Source: Nonomuraea pusilla (GTDB taxonomy: Bacteria; Actinomycetota; Actinomycetes; Streptosporangiales; Streptosporangiaceae). Taken from it: DNA of 64,000 bases. The notes under the pieces were generated by a model. It did not search any database and was not told where the DNA came from. It worked only from the letters and a program-made list of their open reading frames with translations. How positions within the stretch are numbered: the first letter of the stretch is position 1; every line of letters begins with the position of its first letter. Shown here piece by piece: positions 48,731 through 57,254 of the stretch. The stretch is taken from assembly GCF_900109355.1 (NCBI RefSeq), contig NZ_FOBF01000004.1, positions 496,001 through 560,000 of the forward strand, written 5' to 3'. Both the position numbers and the translations under genes were made by a program.

Positions 48731-49831
48731 GCAGGCGGCCTCGTACACGCGGACGAGTTCCTGGCTGACGCGCTCCCACGAGTAGCGCGAGCGGGCCCGG
48801 TCGGCGCCCGCGTAGCCGAGCGCGGTGCGCAGCGTCTGGTCCGACAGCAGGTGGCGGGCCAGGCGGGCGGTGCGTACTGGACGGTCCGGCGGCACCAGCA
48901 GGCCGGTGACGCCGTCGATGACGGAGTCGAGGTGGGCGCCCACGGCGGAGGCGATCACGGGGACGCCGCAGGCCATGGCCTCCAGCGCGACCACGCCGGT
49001 CACGGACTCGCGCGGGATGGACAGCACCGCGTCGGCGCTGCGCATGAGCTTCGGCACCGAGGCGCGCTTGACCTGGCCGAGGAGGGTCACCCGGTCGGCC
49101 ACGCCGAGCTGCTCGGCGAGGGCGCGCAGGCGGCGCGCGTCGAGGTCGTCGTCGAGCTCCTCGGGCTCGGGGCCGCCCGCGAGGACGAGCTCCACGTCGT
49201 CGGCCAGAACCTGCAGCGCTCGCACGGCGGTGTACGCGCCGCGCTCGGGCGTGAGCGGTCCGACGTGCAGCAGCCGCTTGCGCGAGCCGCGCGTGGCGAC
49301 CGCGCCGCGGCGCTGGAAGCGCTCGGTGTCGACGCCGTACGGGACGACCGCGATGTTGCCGCGCGGCACGCCGAGCCTGATCAGCGCGGACTCCTCGTCG
49401 CCCGAGCCCGCGATCACCGCGTTGGCCCGGCGGCCGAGCGCCAGTTCAAGCTTCTTGTGGGCGGCGTCCACGTGGTGGAAGGTCTGCGTCACCGGCAGGC
49501 CGAGGTCCTTGGCCCCGGCGACGGCGGCCAGGCCGCAGGTCCACGAGTGCGCGTGGATCACGTCGGGCCTGTCCTGCCGCCAGCGCTCCATGAGCCGGCT
49601 GCCGACGGCGTTCAGGTACGGCGCAACGTCGTCGGGGGACAGGTTAATGGCGGGTCCCACGTCGATGTGCTCAAGCGTGACTCCCGGGCACACCCGCGTC
49701 CTGGGCTTGCCTTCGGCGTTGTCACGACGGGAGTAAATGGTGACGTGGTGGTCGCGCCCCAGCTCCTTGGCGACGGCGAGGATGCGGTGGCGCTGGTTCC
49801 CCTCGGCGGAAGCGACGATCGCGATATTCAT
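48725..49831 (-). CDS. Glycosyltransferase family 4-type
   Basis: 368-residue GT-B glycosyltransferase. N-terminal MNIAIVASAEGNQRHRILAV with acceptor domain block VIHAHSWTCGLAAVAGAK, C-terminal donor domain VVPYGVDTERF, RLLHVGPLTPERGAY and SIPRESVTGVVALEAMACGV, the EX7E motif of GT4. It probably transfers a hexose from a nucleotide donor to a lipid or small acceptor. ATG at 49829-49831 follows GAGGTGTGCC. The upstream 110 bases hold two hairpins and no gene. Confidence 0.92.
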   Translation of the reverse strand: MNIAIVASAEGNQRHRILAVAKELGRDHHVTIYSRRDNAEGKPRTRVCPGVTLEHIDVGPAINLSPDDVAPYLNAVGSRLMERWRQDRPDVIHAHSWTCGLAAVAGAKDLGLPVTQTFHHVDAAHKKLELALGRRANAVIAGSGDEESALIRLGVPRGNIAVVPYGVDTERFQRRGAVATRGSRKRLLHVGPLTPERGAYTAVRALQVLADDVELVLAGGPEPEELDDDLDARRLRALAEQLGVADRVTLLGQVKRASVPKLMRSADAVLSIPRESVTGVVALEAMACGVPVIASAVGAHLDSVIDGVTGLLVPPDRPVRTARLARHLLSDQTLRTALGYAGADRARSRYSWERVSQELVRVYEAACA

Positions 49832-49912
49832 GGCACACCTCAAGCATGGAAAAGCCTCCATAGGTGTGCCTGCTTCTTAGGCACGGTCTAACTCCGAAAC
49901 GACCATACCCAG

Positions 49913-49931
49913 GTTTGCGCCGCTCGCAAAC
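49913..49931 (-). terminator. 7-bp hairpin after the SpoIIE-type gene
   Basis: GTTTGCG (49913-49919) and CGCAAAC (49925-49931) with a 5-base loop, 10 bases beyond the minus-strand stop at 49941. Confidence 0.55.
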
Positions 49932-49940
49932 CCCCACAGA

Positions 49941-51761
49941 TCAGACACCTTTCAGTGCCAGGACCACGATTTCATCCCAAACCTGGCCGCCCGAGAACGC
50001 GTGCCTGTCGGCCTCCACCGCCTTGACCACGGTCGACGGCGACTGGCCCGCGCACCGGGCCAGCACGTCCGCCAGCCGCTCCTCCCCGTACGGCTCACCC
50101 CGCTCGTTCCTGGACGAGATCAGCCCCTCCGAGTACAGCACCAGCGTCTCGCCGACGCCGATCGTCAGCTCCTCCACCCCGGTCTCCGCCTCCACCGAGA
50201 TGCCGAGCGGCACGCCGCCGCCCACCGCGAAGCGCACCGTGCCGTCCGCGCCGAGCAGCGCCGCCGGATGGTGCCCCGCCGACGACAGCCGGATGCTGCG
50301 GCCCCGCACGAACCCCGCCGCCGCCAGCACGAACATGCCCGTGCCCTGCGCGACCAGCGCCTCGTTCACCTTGCGCATGACCAGGTCGGGATCGGACTCC
50401 CAGACGCTCAGCACGCGCAGGCCGCCGCGCACCATCGCGCTCACCGACGCCGCCTCCTCGCCCTTCCCCGCGGCGCCGCCCAGCGCGAACCCCCAGCCGC
50501 CCGCCACCGGGAACACGTCGTAGAACTCCGCCCCGACCGACGCGCCCGGATGGTAGACCGCCGCCGCCTCGTACCCGGGGACGTCCGGCAGGTTGCGCGG
50601 CGCCACGCTCGCCGACAGCGCGTCCGCCGCCCGCGACCGGCTCTGGAAACTGCTCTGCGCCCGCACGGCCAGCCCGATCTGTAGGCCCGCCTCCTGCATC
50701 ACGCTGAGGTCCGCCAGCGTGAACGGCTGCCTGGCCCCCGTACGGACCAGCGTCAGCACCCCGTCGCACGGCCCGACCGGCACGGACAGCAGCGACCCCG
50801 CCGCCATGGCCGTCAGCAGCGGCCCGTCCGCGCAGAAACCCAGCAGGGTCTCGTCGTCCACCATCTCGTGGACGACGCCGGAGCGGCGCTCCAGCACCTG
50901 CATCACCACCTGGCTGCCCGCCGGGTCGGCCGCCTCCACCTGCCGCGGCAGGTCGCCCAGCGGGTGGTCCTTCGGCGCCACCACCACCGAGCGGCGCGGC
51001 AGCCCGTCACGCACCATGTCCACGATCACCCAGTCGGCCCACTCGGCCGCGAGCAGCCTGGTCGCCCTCGGCAGCGCCACCGGGCGCAGCAGCGCCTCCT
51101 CGTCCAGCAGCAGCCTGCCCATCTTGGCCAGCAGGTCCTGCCGCCTGGCCGCCGACAGCAGCAGCGCGCCGTCCGACTGCTCAGGGCGCCGCGCGCCCGG
51201 CTCCGGGAGCTGCACCTTCGTCGGCAGCGCCACCGCCGCCACCATCTGCTGCGGCTCGCCCGGCATCGTCAGCCTGGTCAGCGCGAGCTGCACCGTGTGC
51301 GTACGCCCCTGGTGCGCCAGCCGCGTCTCGAACGCCGCCGGCTGGCCCGTCTGCAGCACGGCCGTCAGATGGGAACGGAACGCCGCCCGCCGCGACACGT
51401 CCACGAGCAGCGGGAACGACCTGCCCACCAGGTAGCCGTCCGGGCTGCCCAGCACCCGCGACGTCTCCGGGTTGATCCGCCTGACCACGCCGCCGCCGTC
51501 CAGCACGATGACGGGCACGGGGAAGGCGCGGAACACCTGGCGCAGCAGCTTCAGCTCCCGCTGCCCGCCGTCCTTCTTGCCGCGCTTGGGCGCCTTGCGC
51601 AGCTCCTCACGCGCCTCCGCCAGCAGCTCCGTGGCGGTCTCGAGTTCGGCGAGGGCCGCGTCGAGGGTCGGCGCGAGGTCCGAGGGGTAGGCGGCCCTCG
51701 CCTCACGCAGCGACGAGACACGTCCGGCGAGCGCGTCCAGAGCGTGTTCGAGGTCCGGCAT
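49941..51761 (-). CDS. PAS-GAF-SpoIIE (RsbU-like PP2C) protein with altered metal-site residues
   Basis: 606 residues: N-terminal coiled coil (about 1-65), PAS domain (about 75-180, PVPVIVLDGGGVVRRIN), GAF domain (about 205-375), C-terminal SpoIIE/PP2C domain (about 395-606). RsbU-type phosphatases dephosphorylate STAS antagonists to free the sigma factor. Here GGDFYD is GAEFYDVF, GDVSGKG is GGAAGKG, YTDG is YSEGL and the final DD is WDEIVV: three of the Asp positions that bind Mn are Glu or lost. It may be a weak enzyme or a pseudophosphatase sensor. ATG 51759-51761 has GAGG at good spacing. Divergent from the GAF-ANTAR gene. Confidence 0.9.
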   Translation of the reverse strand: MPDLEHALDALAGRVSSLREARAAYPSDLAPTLDAALAELETATELLAEAREELRKAPKRGKKDGGQRELKLLRQVFRAFPVPVIVLDGGGVVRRINPETSRVLGSPDGYLVGRSFPLLVDVSRRAAFRSHLTAVLQTGQPAAFETRLAHQGRTHTVQLALTRLTMPGEPQQMVAAVALPTKVQLPEPGARRPEQSDGALLLSAARRQDLLAKMGRLLLDEEALLRPVALPRATRLLAAEWADWVIVDMVRDGLPRRSVVVAPKDHPLGDLPRQVEAADPAGSQVVMQVLERRSGVVHEMVDDETLLGFCADGPLLTAMAAGSLLSVPVGPCDGVLTLVRTGARQPFTLADLSVMQEAGLQIGLAVRAQSSFQSRSRAADALSASVAPRNLPDVPGYEAAAVYHPGASVGAEFYDVFPVAGGWGFALGGAAGKGEEAASVSAMVRGGLRVLSVWESDPDLVMRKVNEALVAQGTGMFVLAAAGFVRGRSIRLSSAGHHPAALLGADGTVRFAVGGGVPLGISVEAETGVEELTIGVGETLVLYSEGLISSRNERGEPYGEERLADVLARCAGQSPSTVVKAVEADRHAFSGGQVWDEIVVLALKGV

Positions 51762-51825
51762 GGTCATCCTCTGACGCTACGCTACTCGGGATATTGCCAG
51801 CCATAAGGGGTAGGGGCTTACCGCT

Positions 51826-52557
51826 ATGGAATCGACGGCGATGATCACCCCCGGGCTCGCGCGCGACCTGGCGACCCTCGGGCGCCTGGGGGAGGACACC
51901 TCGACGGAGAGCGTCCTGCGCGGGCTCACCACGGCGCTCGCGGCGGGCGTGCCGGGGTGCTCCGGCGGGTCCGCCGAGCACTGGCGCGACCAGCGCGTCC
52001 TCGTCTCCGGCTCGCACAGCGAGCTGATCATGCTCGTGGAGGGCGAGCGCGAACTGGGCGAGGGTCCCTCCGCCGAGGCGCGCAGGACCGGCGCCCGCGC
52101 CTACGTGCCGGACGTGCTCACCGACACCCGCTGGCCCCGCTACGACGCCCTCGCCACCCGCTGGGGCGTGCGCTCCGTGCTCGTCGTGCCCATCGAGGTG
52201 CCGCCCGCCCTGCTCCTCGTCGGCCTCTACTCGGTGCGGCCCGGCGCGTTCTCCCCGCAGGGCGCCCACTCCCTGACCGAGATGCTCACCGAGCAGGTCG
52301 GCGTCGCCATGGCCAACATGTGGGAGTTCGAGGAGGTGCGCACCGACCACGCGCAGCTCCAGGAGGCCCTGGCCGGGCGCGCCCTCATCGACCAGGCCAA
52401 GGGCATCATCATGCAGACCAGCGGCTGCACCGCCGAGGCCGCCTTCGAGGAACTGCGCCGCATCTCCCAGCACCACCAGGTCAAGGTCGCCGACCTCGCC
52501 AGGCTCCTCGTCGAGGAACACCAGCGCAAGTCGCGCCGCAGGCCCGCCGCCGGCTAG
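51826..52557 (+). CDS. GAF-ANTAR antitermination regulator
   Basis: 243 residues: GAF domain (about 15-165; PGCSGGSAEHWRDQRVLVSG, RWGVRSVLVVPIEVP) and ANTAR RNA-binding domain at the C-terminus (LQEALAGRALIDQAKGIIMQ, CTAEAAFEELRRISQHHQVK, VADLARLLVE). ANTAR proteins bind paired hexaloop hairpins and let transcription read through; the GAF domain senses a small ligand or redox state. Divergent from the SpoIIE-type gene with 64 bases between, and tail to tail with the STAS gene. No clear ANTAR hairpin pair was found by eye here. Confidence 0.94.
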   Translation: MESTAMITPGLARDLATLGRLGEDTSTESVLRGLTTALAAGVPGCSGGSAEHWRDQRVLVSGSHSELIMLVEGERELGEGPSAEARRTGARAYVPDVLTDTRWPRYDALATRWGVRSVLVVPIEVPPALLLVGLYSVRPGAFSPQGAHSLTEMLTEQVGVAMANMWEFEEVRTDHAQLQEALAGRALIDQAKGIIMQTSGCTAEAAFEELRRISQHHQVKVADLARLLVEEHQRKSRRRPAAG

Positions 52558-52565
52558 CCGCGCCG

Positions 52566-52928
52566 CTACCGGATCGCCTCCAGGGCGTCCTCCAGCGTGT
52601 CGTACAGCGGCAGGCGCTGCGCCAGCCCGGTGATCCACATCACCTTCGACCGGGTGTACTCCACCCCGATCAGCGCGAACCTGGCGCCCGAGCTGAGGCT
52701 CCGCTGCCAGTGATGGACGATCAGGCCGAGCGCGCGCGAGTCCATGAAGGTCACCCCGCCCAGATCCAGGATCAGATCAGGGCCCGCCAGTGACAGGTAG
52801 TCGGCGAACTGCTCGCGCGTCGTGGCGTCAAGCACGCCGTCGACCTTGACGACGGTGATCTCGTCCACGGTCGACGACGTCAGGCTCAGGGCCGCCACGG
52901 GCCCGTCGCCGTTTTCCGGCATTGTCAC
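52566..52928 (-). CDS. STAS-domain anti-sigma factor antagonist
   Basis: 120-residue RsbV/SpoIIAA-like protein. VDGVLDATTREQFADYLSLA and LILDLGGVTFMDSRALGLIV contain the phospho-acceptor serine in DSRALG. When unphosphorylated it should bind the RsbW-type kinase and free the sigma factor. The GTG at 52926-52928 has AGGG at seven bases; an ATG two codons on is also possible. Part of the stress module with the genes at 49.9-54.3 kb. Confidence 0.93.
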   Translation of the reverse strand: MTMPENGDGPVAALSLTSSTVDEITVVKVDGVLDATTREQFADYLSLAGPDLILDLGGVTFMDSRALGLIVHHWQRSLSSGARFALIGVEYTRSKVMWITGLAQRLPLYDTLEDALEAIR

Positions 52929-53094
52929 GGGGCAACCCTACTGTCACCGCGGGAGAGAGGAATACTTCCCGCCCAAGGGGGGACACTGGTTGCGGAGTCC
53001 AGCAGAGGGCTTCCGTCTCGAGAGTTGACCGAGGCGTGCCTCTGCCTGGGCTTTTCCTGGCCGAGGCCGCCTGCGATCCATATGAGGAGCAGCG

Positions 53095-53865
53095 ATGGCT
53101 GTGCAGGAACACGTCCTCGAGGAGATGACCCCCGAAGAACTCCTGGCCGAGATGGTCAAGGAGGACACGCCCGCCAGCGTGCGGGAACGGTTGCGGGAGC
53201 GCATCGTCGAGATGCACAGGCCGCTCGCCATGGAGATCGCCAGACGCTACCGATACCGGGGTGAGCCGCTGGAGGACCTGCTCCAGGCCGCGTACGTCGG
53301 CCTGATGAAGGCCGTCAACGGCTTCGACCCCACGCTGGGCCACGCCTTCAGGGGCTACGCGGTGGTGACCATGACCGGCGAGGTCAAACGGCACTTCCGC
53401 GACCGGACCTGGGCCATCCGGGTGCCCCGCCTCTACCAGGAGCGCCGCTCCGAGCTGAACAGGCTCGTCGCCGACCTCAGCCAGGACCTCGGCCGGTCGC
53501 CCACCGTGGCCGAACTGGCCGCCAAGATGAACATCAGCGAGGAGGACGTCCTGCTCACCCTCGACGCCTCCGCCGCCTACAGCACGCTGTCGCTCGACGC
53601 GCCGCTCGGCACCGACGACGACGCCGCCTCGCTCGGCGACGTGATCCCGGAGGACGACGACACGCTCAGCACCATGGTCGACAGGGAGGCGGTCAAACCG
53701 CTCATCGACGCGCTGCCCAACCGCGAGAAGCACATCCTCCTGCTGCGCTTCTTCGGCAACATGACCCAGGCCGAGATCGCCGCCGAGTTCGGCATCTCCC
53801 AGATGCATGTCTCCAGAATCCTGCGCAAGGTGCTCGACCAGCTCCGCAGCGAGCTGGTCGGCTGA
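53095..53865 (+). CDS. RNA polymerase sigma factor, SigB/SigF/SigG subfamily
   Basis: 256-residue general-stress type sigma-70 factor. Region 2: LEDLLQAAYVGLMKAVNGFD, FRGYAVVTMTGEVKRHFRD, RTWAIRVPRLYQE; region 3: LGRSPTVAELAAKMNISEED; region 4: LPNREKHILLLRFFGNMTQA, EIAAEFGISQMHVSRILRKV. This matches the SigF/SigB family of Streptomyces and relatives. ATG at 53095 with GAGGAG. Followed after 16 bases by an RsbW-like anti-sigma factor, so they form one unit. Confidence 0.96.
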   Translation: MAVQEHVLEEMTPEELLAEMVKEDTPASVRERLRERIVEMHRPLAMEIARRYRYRGEPLEDLLQAAYVGLMKAVNGFDPTLGHAFRGYAVVTMTGEVKRHFRDRTWAIRVPRLYQERRSELNRLVADLSQDLGRSPTVAELAAKMNISEEDVLLTLDASAAYSTLSLDAPLGTDDDAASLGDVIPEDDDTLSTMVDREAVKPLIDALPNREKHILLLRFFGNMTQAEIAAEFGISQMHVSRILRKVLDQLRSELVG

Positions 53866-53881
53866 ACGGGCGGGCAGCCGG

Positions 53882-54313
53882 GTGAACGACGACGTCCAGC
53901 CTCAGGAGGGCCGGAGCGCCCCCCGGGGCCGGACGGGCCCGCCGCCCGGCACGCCCGTCACCGAGCTGCGCTTCCACCTGCCCGACCTGCCGCGCGTCCG
54001 GGAGGTCGCCGAGGGCGAGGCGCGGGGCTTCGGCATGTCCGCCGACGTCGTCTCCGACCTCGTCATCGCCGTCAACGAGGTGGCCACCAACGCGGTCACC
54101 CACGGCGGCGACCACGCCCGCCTGCGCATGTGGCGCAACGGGGGCGACCTGTACGTGGAGGTGCGCGACGAGGGCGCCTGGAAGCCCGGGCCGCAGCCGG
54201 GCTCCGTCGGCGGGATGGGGCTGTGGGTGTGCCGGCTGCTCGCCGCCGACCTGACCGTCCACGCGGGGGAGGACGGCAGCACGGTGACCATGCGCTTCCC
54301 CGGCAAACCCTGA
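53882..54313 (+). CDS. RsbW-like anti-sigma factor (HATPase)
   Basis: 143-residue ATP-binding protein of the anti-sigma/serine kinase type. N box NEVATNAVTHGG, G1 VRDEGAW and G2 GSVGGMGLWVCRLL are present. It should hold the sigma factor inactive and phosphorylate the STAS antagonist. The GTG at 53882 is the first start after the sigma gene; a start near residue 20 is possible because the first residues are poorly conserved. A strong hairpin follows. Confidence 0.92.
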   Translation: MNDDVQPQEGRSAPRGRTGPPPGTPVTELRFHLPDLPRVREVAEGEARGFGMSADVVSDLVIAVNEVATNAVTHGGDHARLRMWRNGGDLYVEVRDEGAWKPGPQPGSVGGMGLWVCRLLAADLTVHAGEDGSTVTMRFPGKP

Positions 54314-54363
54314 CCGGCACGTTCCTGAGGCCGTGCCCGCCGCGAACGGCCCACGAACGGCGG

Positions 54364-54402
54364 CGGCCCCCGGCGAGCCGTCATGCGGCACGCCGGGGGC
54401 CG
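54364..54402. terminator. 12-bp hairpin between convergent rsbW-like and small membrane genes
   Basis: CGGCCCCCGGCG (54364-54375) and CGCCGGGGGCCG (54391-54402), perfect, in the 130-base gap between convergent stops. Confidence 0.7.
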
Positions 54403-54443
54403 TCCGTACGAGGTGAGCGGCCGGCACGCGGGCCGCGAGGAGC

Positions 54444-54638
54444 CTAGCGGCGGGCACGGCCGCGCCAGCCGCTGTAGCCGGAACGGATGCTCGCCGTGCC
54501 GACGCCCGCCTGGTGCAGGGCCAGCAACGTCAGGCCCAGCAGCGCGAACGTCATGCCCGAGATCCCGGCGATCCGCGTGCCCAGCAGGTCGAGCAGGAAC
54601 CCGATGCCGAACACGATCGCCGCGACGACCGCCAGCAT
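54444..54638 (-). CDS. Small two-helix membrane protein
   Basis: 64 residues: LAVVAAIVFGIGFLLDLLG and GISGMTFALLGLTLLALHQA are hydrophobic helices, with a basic tail SGWRGRARR. Such small proteins are common in Streptomyces-type genomes, function unknown. ATG at 54636-54638 lies immediately after the stop of the upstream gene (TGACATG), so it is translated from the same transcript as the two paralogues. Confidence 0.85.
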   Translation of the reverse strand: MLAVVAAIVFGIGFLLDLLGTRIAGISGMTFALLGLTLLALHQAGVGTASIRSGYSGWRGRARR

Positions 54639-54639
54639 G

Positions 54640-55470
54640 TCACCTCACCTCCCGCCCGGCACCCGGACGGTGAGCGCCGTCAGCGCCGTCGCCGTCGGCA
54701 CGGTCGCGCCCGCCCCGCTCGTGGACGCCCCGCCCGGGGACGGTTCGCTCAGGGACCGCCGGTTCGGGGACGGCCCGTTCGGAGGTGGCCCGTTCGGGGG
54801 CGGCCCGTTCGGGGGTGGCCCGCAGCTCCTGGCCCGACGGCCCGCGGGAGCCGTCCACGGTCCGCCCGTCCTCCCGCTGCCTGGGGACGTCCCCCTGCAC
54901 GGGCCGGGCCGGGCCGGTGCCGTGCGCGACGGCCGAACCGGGCCCCCGCGCGGCCTCCCTGCTCGCGGCACTCTCCCGAGCCGCGCCGCCCACCGTGCCG
55001 CTCTCCCAGGCTGCGCCGCTCTCTCGCGCCGCGGCGCTCTCCGGGCTGTGGTGGGCGCCGCCGGAGAGGTCCAGCAGGCGCTCCAGGACGGTCCTGTACT
55101 CGCGCAGGGCCAGCCGGAGCTGCTCGGTGTCCCGGGCGCCTCCGGCGCCCTCCCAGCGCTCACGCAGGGCGCTCCTGCGGCTCGCCAGGGCCTTGGTGAT
55201 CGCGTCCACCACCTCGCCGACCAGCCCGTCGGCCCGCCGCACCGCGTCGCCGGGGTCGTCCACGAAGGACGACTGCACCTCGCGCCAGCGCGTGCGCACG
55301 TGCCCGGGATCCTGGTCGAAGAGGGCGACGGGACCGGCGTGCGCCGGGCCCGAGGCGGTGCCGTGGGGGTGGTCGTCGTTCGCGCGGCCGTCCCGCGCCG
55401 GACGCCGGGAGGAAGGGGTACGAGCGTCCTCCGCCCGCCGGGACGGCACCTTCAGCTCATCGCTGTCCAT
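54640..55470 (-). CDS. Hydrophilic protein paralogous to the next gene, unknown function
   Basis: 276 residues. The conserved core (about residues 55-145) reads TRWREVQSSFVDDPGDAVRRAD followed by LVGEVVDAITKALASRR and LRLALREYRTVLERLLDL, the same core as in the gene at 55457. The N-terminal charged part and the C-terminal repeats of PERA/PERT type look disordered and there is no membrane helix. ATG at 55468-55470 has GAGGA ten bases upstream; its start overlaps the end of the neighbouring gene by 14 bases. The two look like a tandem duplication. Confidence 0.75.
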   Translation of the reverse strand: MDSDELKVPSRRAEDARTPSSRRPARDGRANDDHPHGTASGPAHAGPVALFDQDPGHVRTRWREVQSSFVDDPGDAVRRADGLVGEVVDAITKALASRRSALRERWEGAGGARDTEQLRLALREYRTVLERLLDLSGGAHHSPESAAARESGAAWESGTVGGAARESAASREAARGPGSAVAHGTGPARPVQGDVPRQREDGRTVDGSRGPSGQELRATPERAAPERATSERAVPEPAVPERTVPGRGVHERGGRDRADGDGADGAHRPGAGREVR

Positions 55471-56020
55471 GTCGTTCACGTCCTCGGGTCGTCTCCTGGA
55501 GCAGCTCCTCGAACAGCGCGCGGTAGTGCACCATGGCCTGGCGGAGCTCCTCCGTGGAGGCCTCCTGCCGGGCCGCCCGTCCGCTGATCCGGTGGGCCGC
55601 CCTGTAGTGGTCGAGGGTGGTCGCGTGCGCCACCGACAGGTCCGCCAGCCGCTGCTCGAAGTTCTCCGTCGGGTAGCCGCGCTCCGCCATGACGGCCGTC
55701 ACGAGCTGGTCGGCCTCCGTCACCGCGAACCCGGGCGCGTCCACGAAGCGCTCCTGCACCTCGGCCCACCGACGGGCGTAGGCGTCGCGCGCGTCCTCCG
55801 GCAGCGGCCGGATGTCGAGCTCGGCGTGCCGCTGCTCGCGGGCCATGAGGTCGAGCTCGGCGTCGCGCTTGCTGTCGTACTCCGCCATCACACGCTCGTA
55901 CTCGGGGCCGAAGCGGGCGCGCAGGCGGCCGCGGCGCTGCTGCTGCACCACCACGTACCCCACTGCGGCGACCGCCGCCAGCGCGACCACGACGACGATC
56001 ACCCAGACTAAGGTGGTCAT
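55457..56020 (-). CDS. Membrane-anchored protein with the same conserved core, unknown function
   Basis: 187 residues: one N-terminal membrane helix (TLVWVIVVVVALAAVAAVGY), then a soluble part with RARFGPEYERVMAEYDSKRD and the core RWAEVQERFVDAPGFAVTEA, DQLVTAVMAERGYP, LRQAMVHYRALFEELLQ. This architecture (TM plus RW.EVQ.RFVD.P) is common in actinobacteria near stress genes, but no function is known. ATG at 56018-56020. First gene of the three-gene minus-strand unit that ends with the small membrane gene. Confidence 0.85.
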   Translation of the reverse strand: MTTLVWVIVVVVALAAVAAVGYVVVQQQRRGRLRARFGPEYERVMAEYDSKRDAELDLMAREQRHAELDIRPLPEDARDAYARRWAEVQERFVDAPGFAVTEADQLVTAVMAERGYPTENFEQRLADLSVAHATTLDHYRAAHRISGRAARQEASTEELRQAMVHYRALFEELLQETTRGRERHGQR

Positions 56021-56086
56021 GATTCGCCTCCGGTCTCTGTGTCGAGACCAGCGACTTCCCTGGAGCAGGCGCGCGAAACCCCGCCC

Positions 56087-56512
56087 TCAGCGGGCGTCGA
56101 GGGCCTCCTGGGCGGCCGCGAGCACGGCTGCGACGTGGGAGCCCTCTGGTGCCGCCGGGACCTCGCTGAAGCCCTCGGCCGGGTCGTAGCGGACGTCCAG
56201 CCCCGCGTCCACGAGCCGCTGCGCCCACCGCAGCGCCGTGTTGAGCCGTTCCGGCGCGGGCGGCTTGCCCTGCGCGGCGGCCGACAGGTTCCGCAGGTTC
56301 GTGGCCGGGCCCGACTGGGCGTGCGCCCGCGACAGCTTCCACGGCACCGCCCCGCTGTGGTCGAGCATGGGCTTGGCCAGCCCGGCCGCCCGCTTGGCCT
56401 GCAGCACCCCCGACTCGCTGACCCCGAAATGCGTGGCCAGTTCCTGCACGCTCAGGCCCTCGGCGACCAGCCTCGCCAGCTCCTGCCGATCGATCGTCGG
56501 CCTCCGCCCCAC
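56087..56512 (-). CDS. Small helix-turn-helix protein
   Basis: 141 residues. The N-terminal part RQELARLVAEGLSVQELATH followed by FGVSESGVLQAKRAAGL reads as a resolvase/sigma-like HTH. The C-terminal half (ERLNTALRWAQRLVDAGLDV) has no known match to me. GTG start at 56510-56512 with GGAGG five bases upstream. Similar HTH proteins occur in actinophages and integrated elements; its place next to tRNA-Pro hints at such an origin, but no integrase is nearby. Confidence 0.7.
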   Translation of the reverse strand: MGRRPTIDRQELARLVAEGLSVQELATHFGVSESGVLQAKRAAGLAKPMLDHSGAVPWKLSRAHAQSGPATNLRNLSAAAQGKPPAPERLNTALRWAQRLVDAGLDVRYDPAEGFSEVPAAPEGSHVAAVLAAAQEALDAR

Positions 56513-56597
56513 TCCCGCCTCCGCTGTGTGCGCATGCGCGTCTGATGTGCGCTAAGGTTATGACGTCCCGCCCCGCAGAGGGGCGGCCGACACAAAC

Positions 56598-56671
<74 letters not shown>

Positions 56672-57254
56672 CTGCGTTTTCGCAGATCGGAGAGGGTGTC
56701 ACGAGATCACGTGGCACCCTTTTCCCGTGACTGGCTGAGTGGCTGTCGATCATGCGGAGCCGAGTCTGCCGCCGACACGTTTCCGGGCGTCGTTGACAGG
56801 GCGTCTGCTCGCGTCGTTTCCCGCAGGCGCGGGGCTCTCCCATCGGCTCATGTCGGCGATTGACTTCGGCATGGCCTTCGCCTCGGCCGAGCCGGCCGCG
56901 AGGTCGGCCGGGATCGGCTTCACCACCTCACCGACGGACCCCGCGTGGGGCGCGTTCGGCCGGTAGGCGTCTCCTGCCCGGGGGCGGCTCTGTCTCCACC
57001 TGGTCATGCGGCCCTGCGGACAGCGGACCGTGCGCGGGCTGCCCGTCCGCCGGATCGCCGGCGTGCGTCTCCTGGCGCGGACGGGTGGCTCGCCTGGTCG
57101 GTGCTGCCCCGGCTCAGGGGGTCCGCTCAGGAACCGGGGATCCGCTCAGCGACCTGCGAGTGGAGATCCCGTCCGCCCTGCCGGACCCCATGTGCGGTGT
57201 CGTGGTGGTGGACCTCGCCTGAGGGGCGGTTCCCCCTCGGGGTGGGCCGAAGCG
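56672..57254. other. Gene-free stretch downstream of tRNA-Pro
   Basis: About 580 bases. One plus frame ends at 57222 with VEIPSALPDPMCGVVVVDLA, which looks like a real protein C-terminus, but the frame upstream is not protein-like and has no start with ribosome site. A minus frame at 56750-57007 is similar in doubt. I read the stretch as degraded coding DNA. No repeat of the tRNA 3' end, which would mark an attachment site, was seen. Confidence 0.45.
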
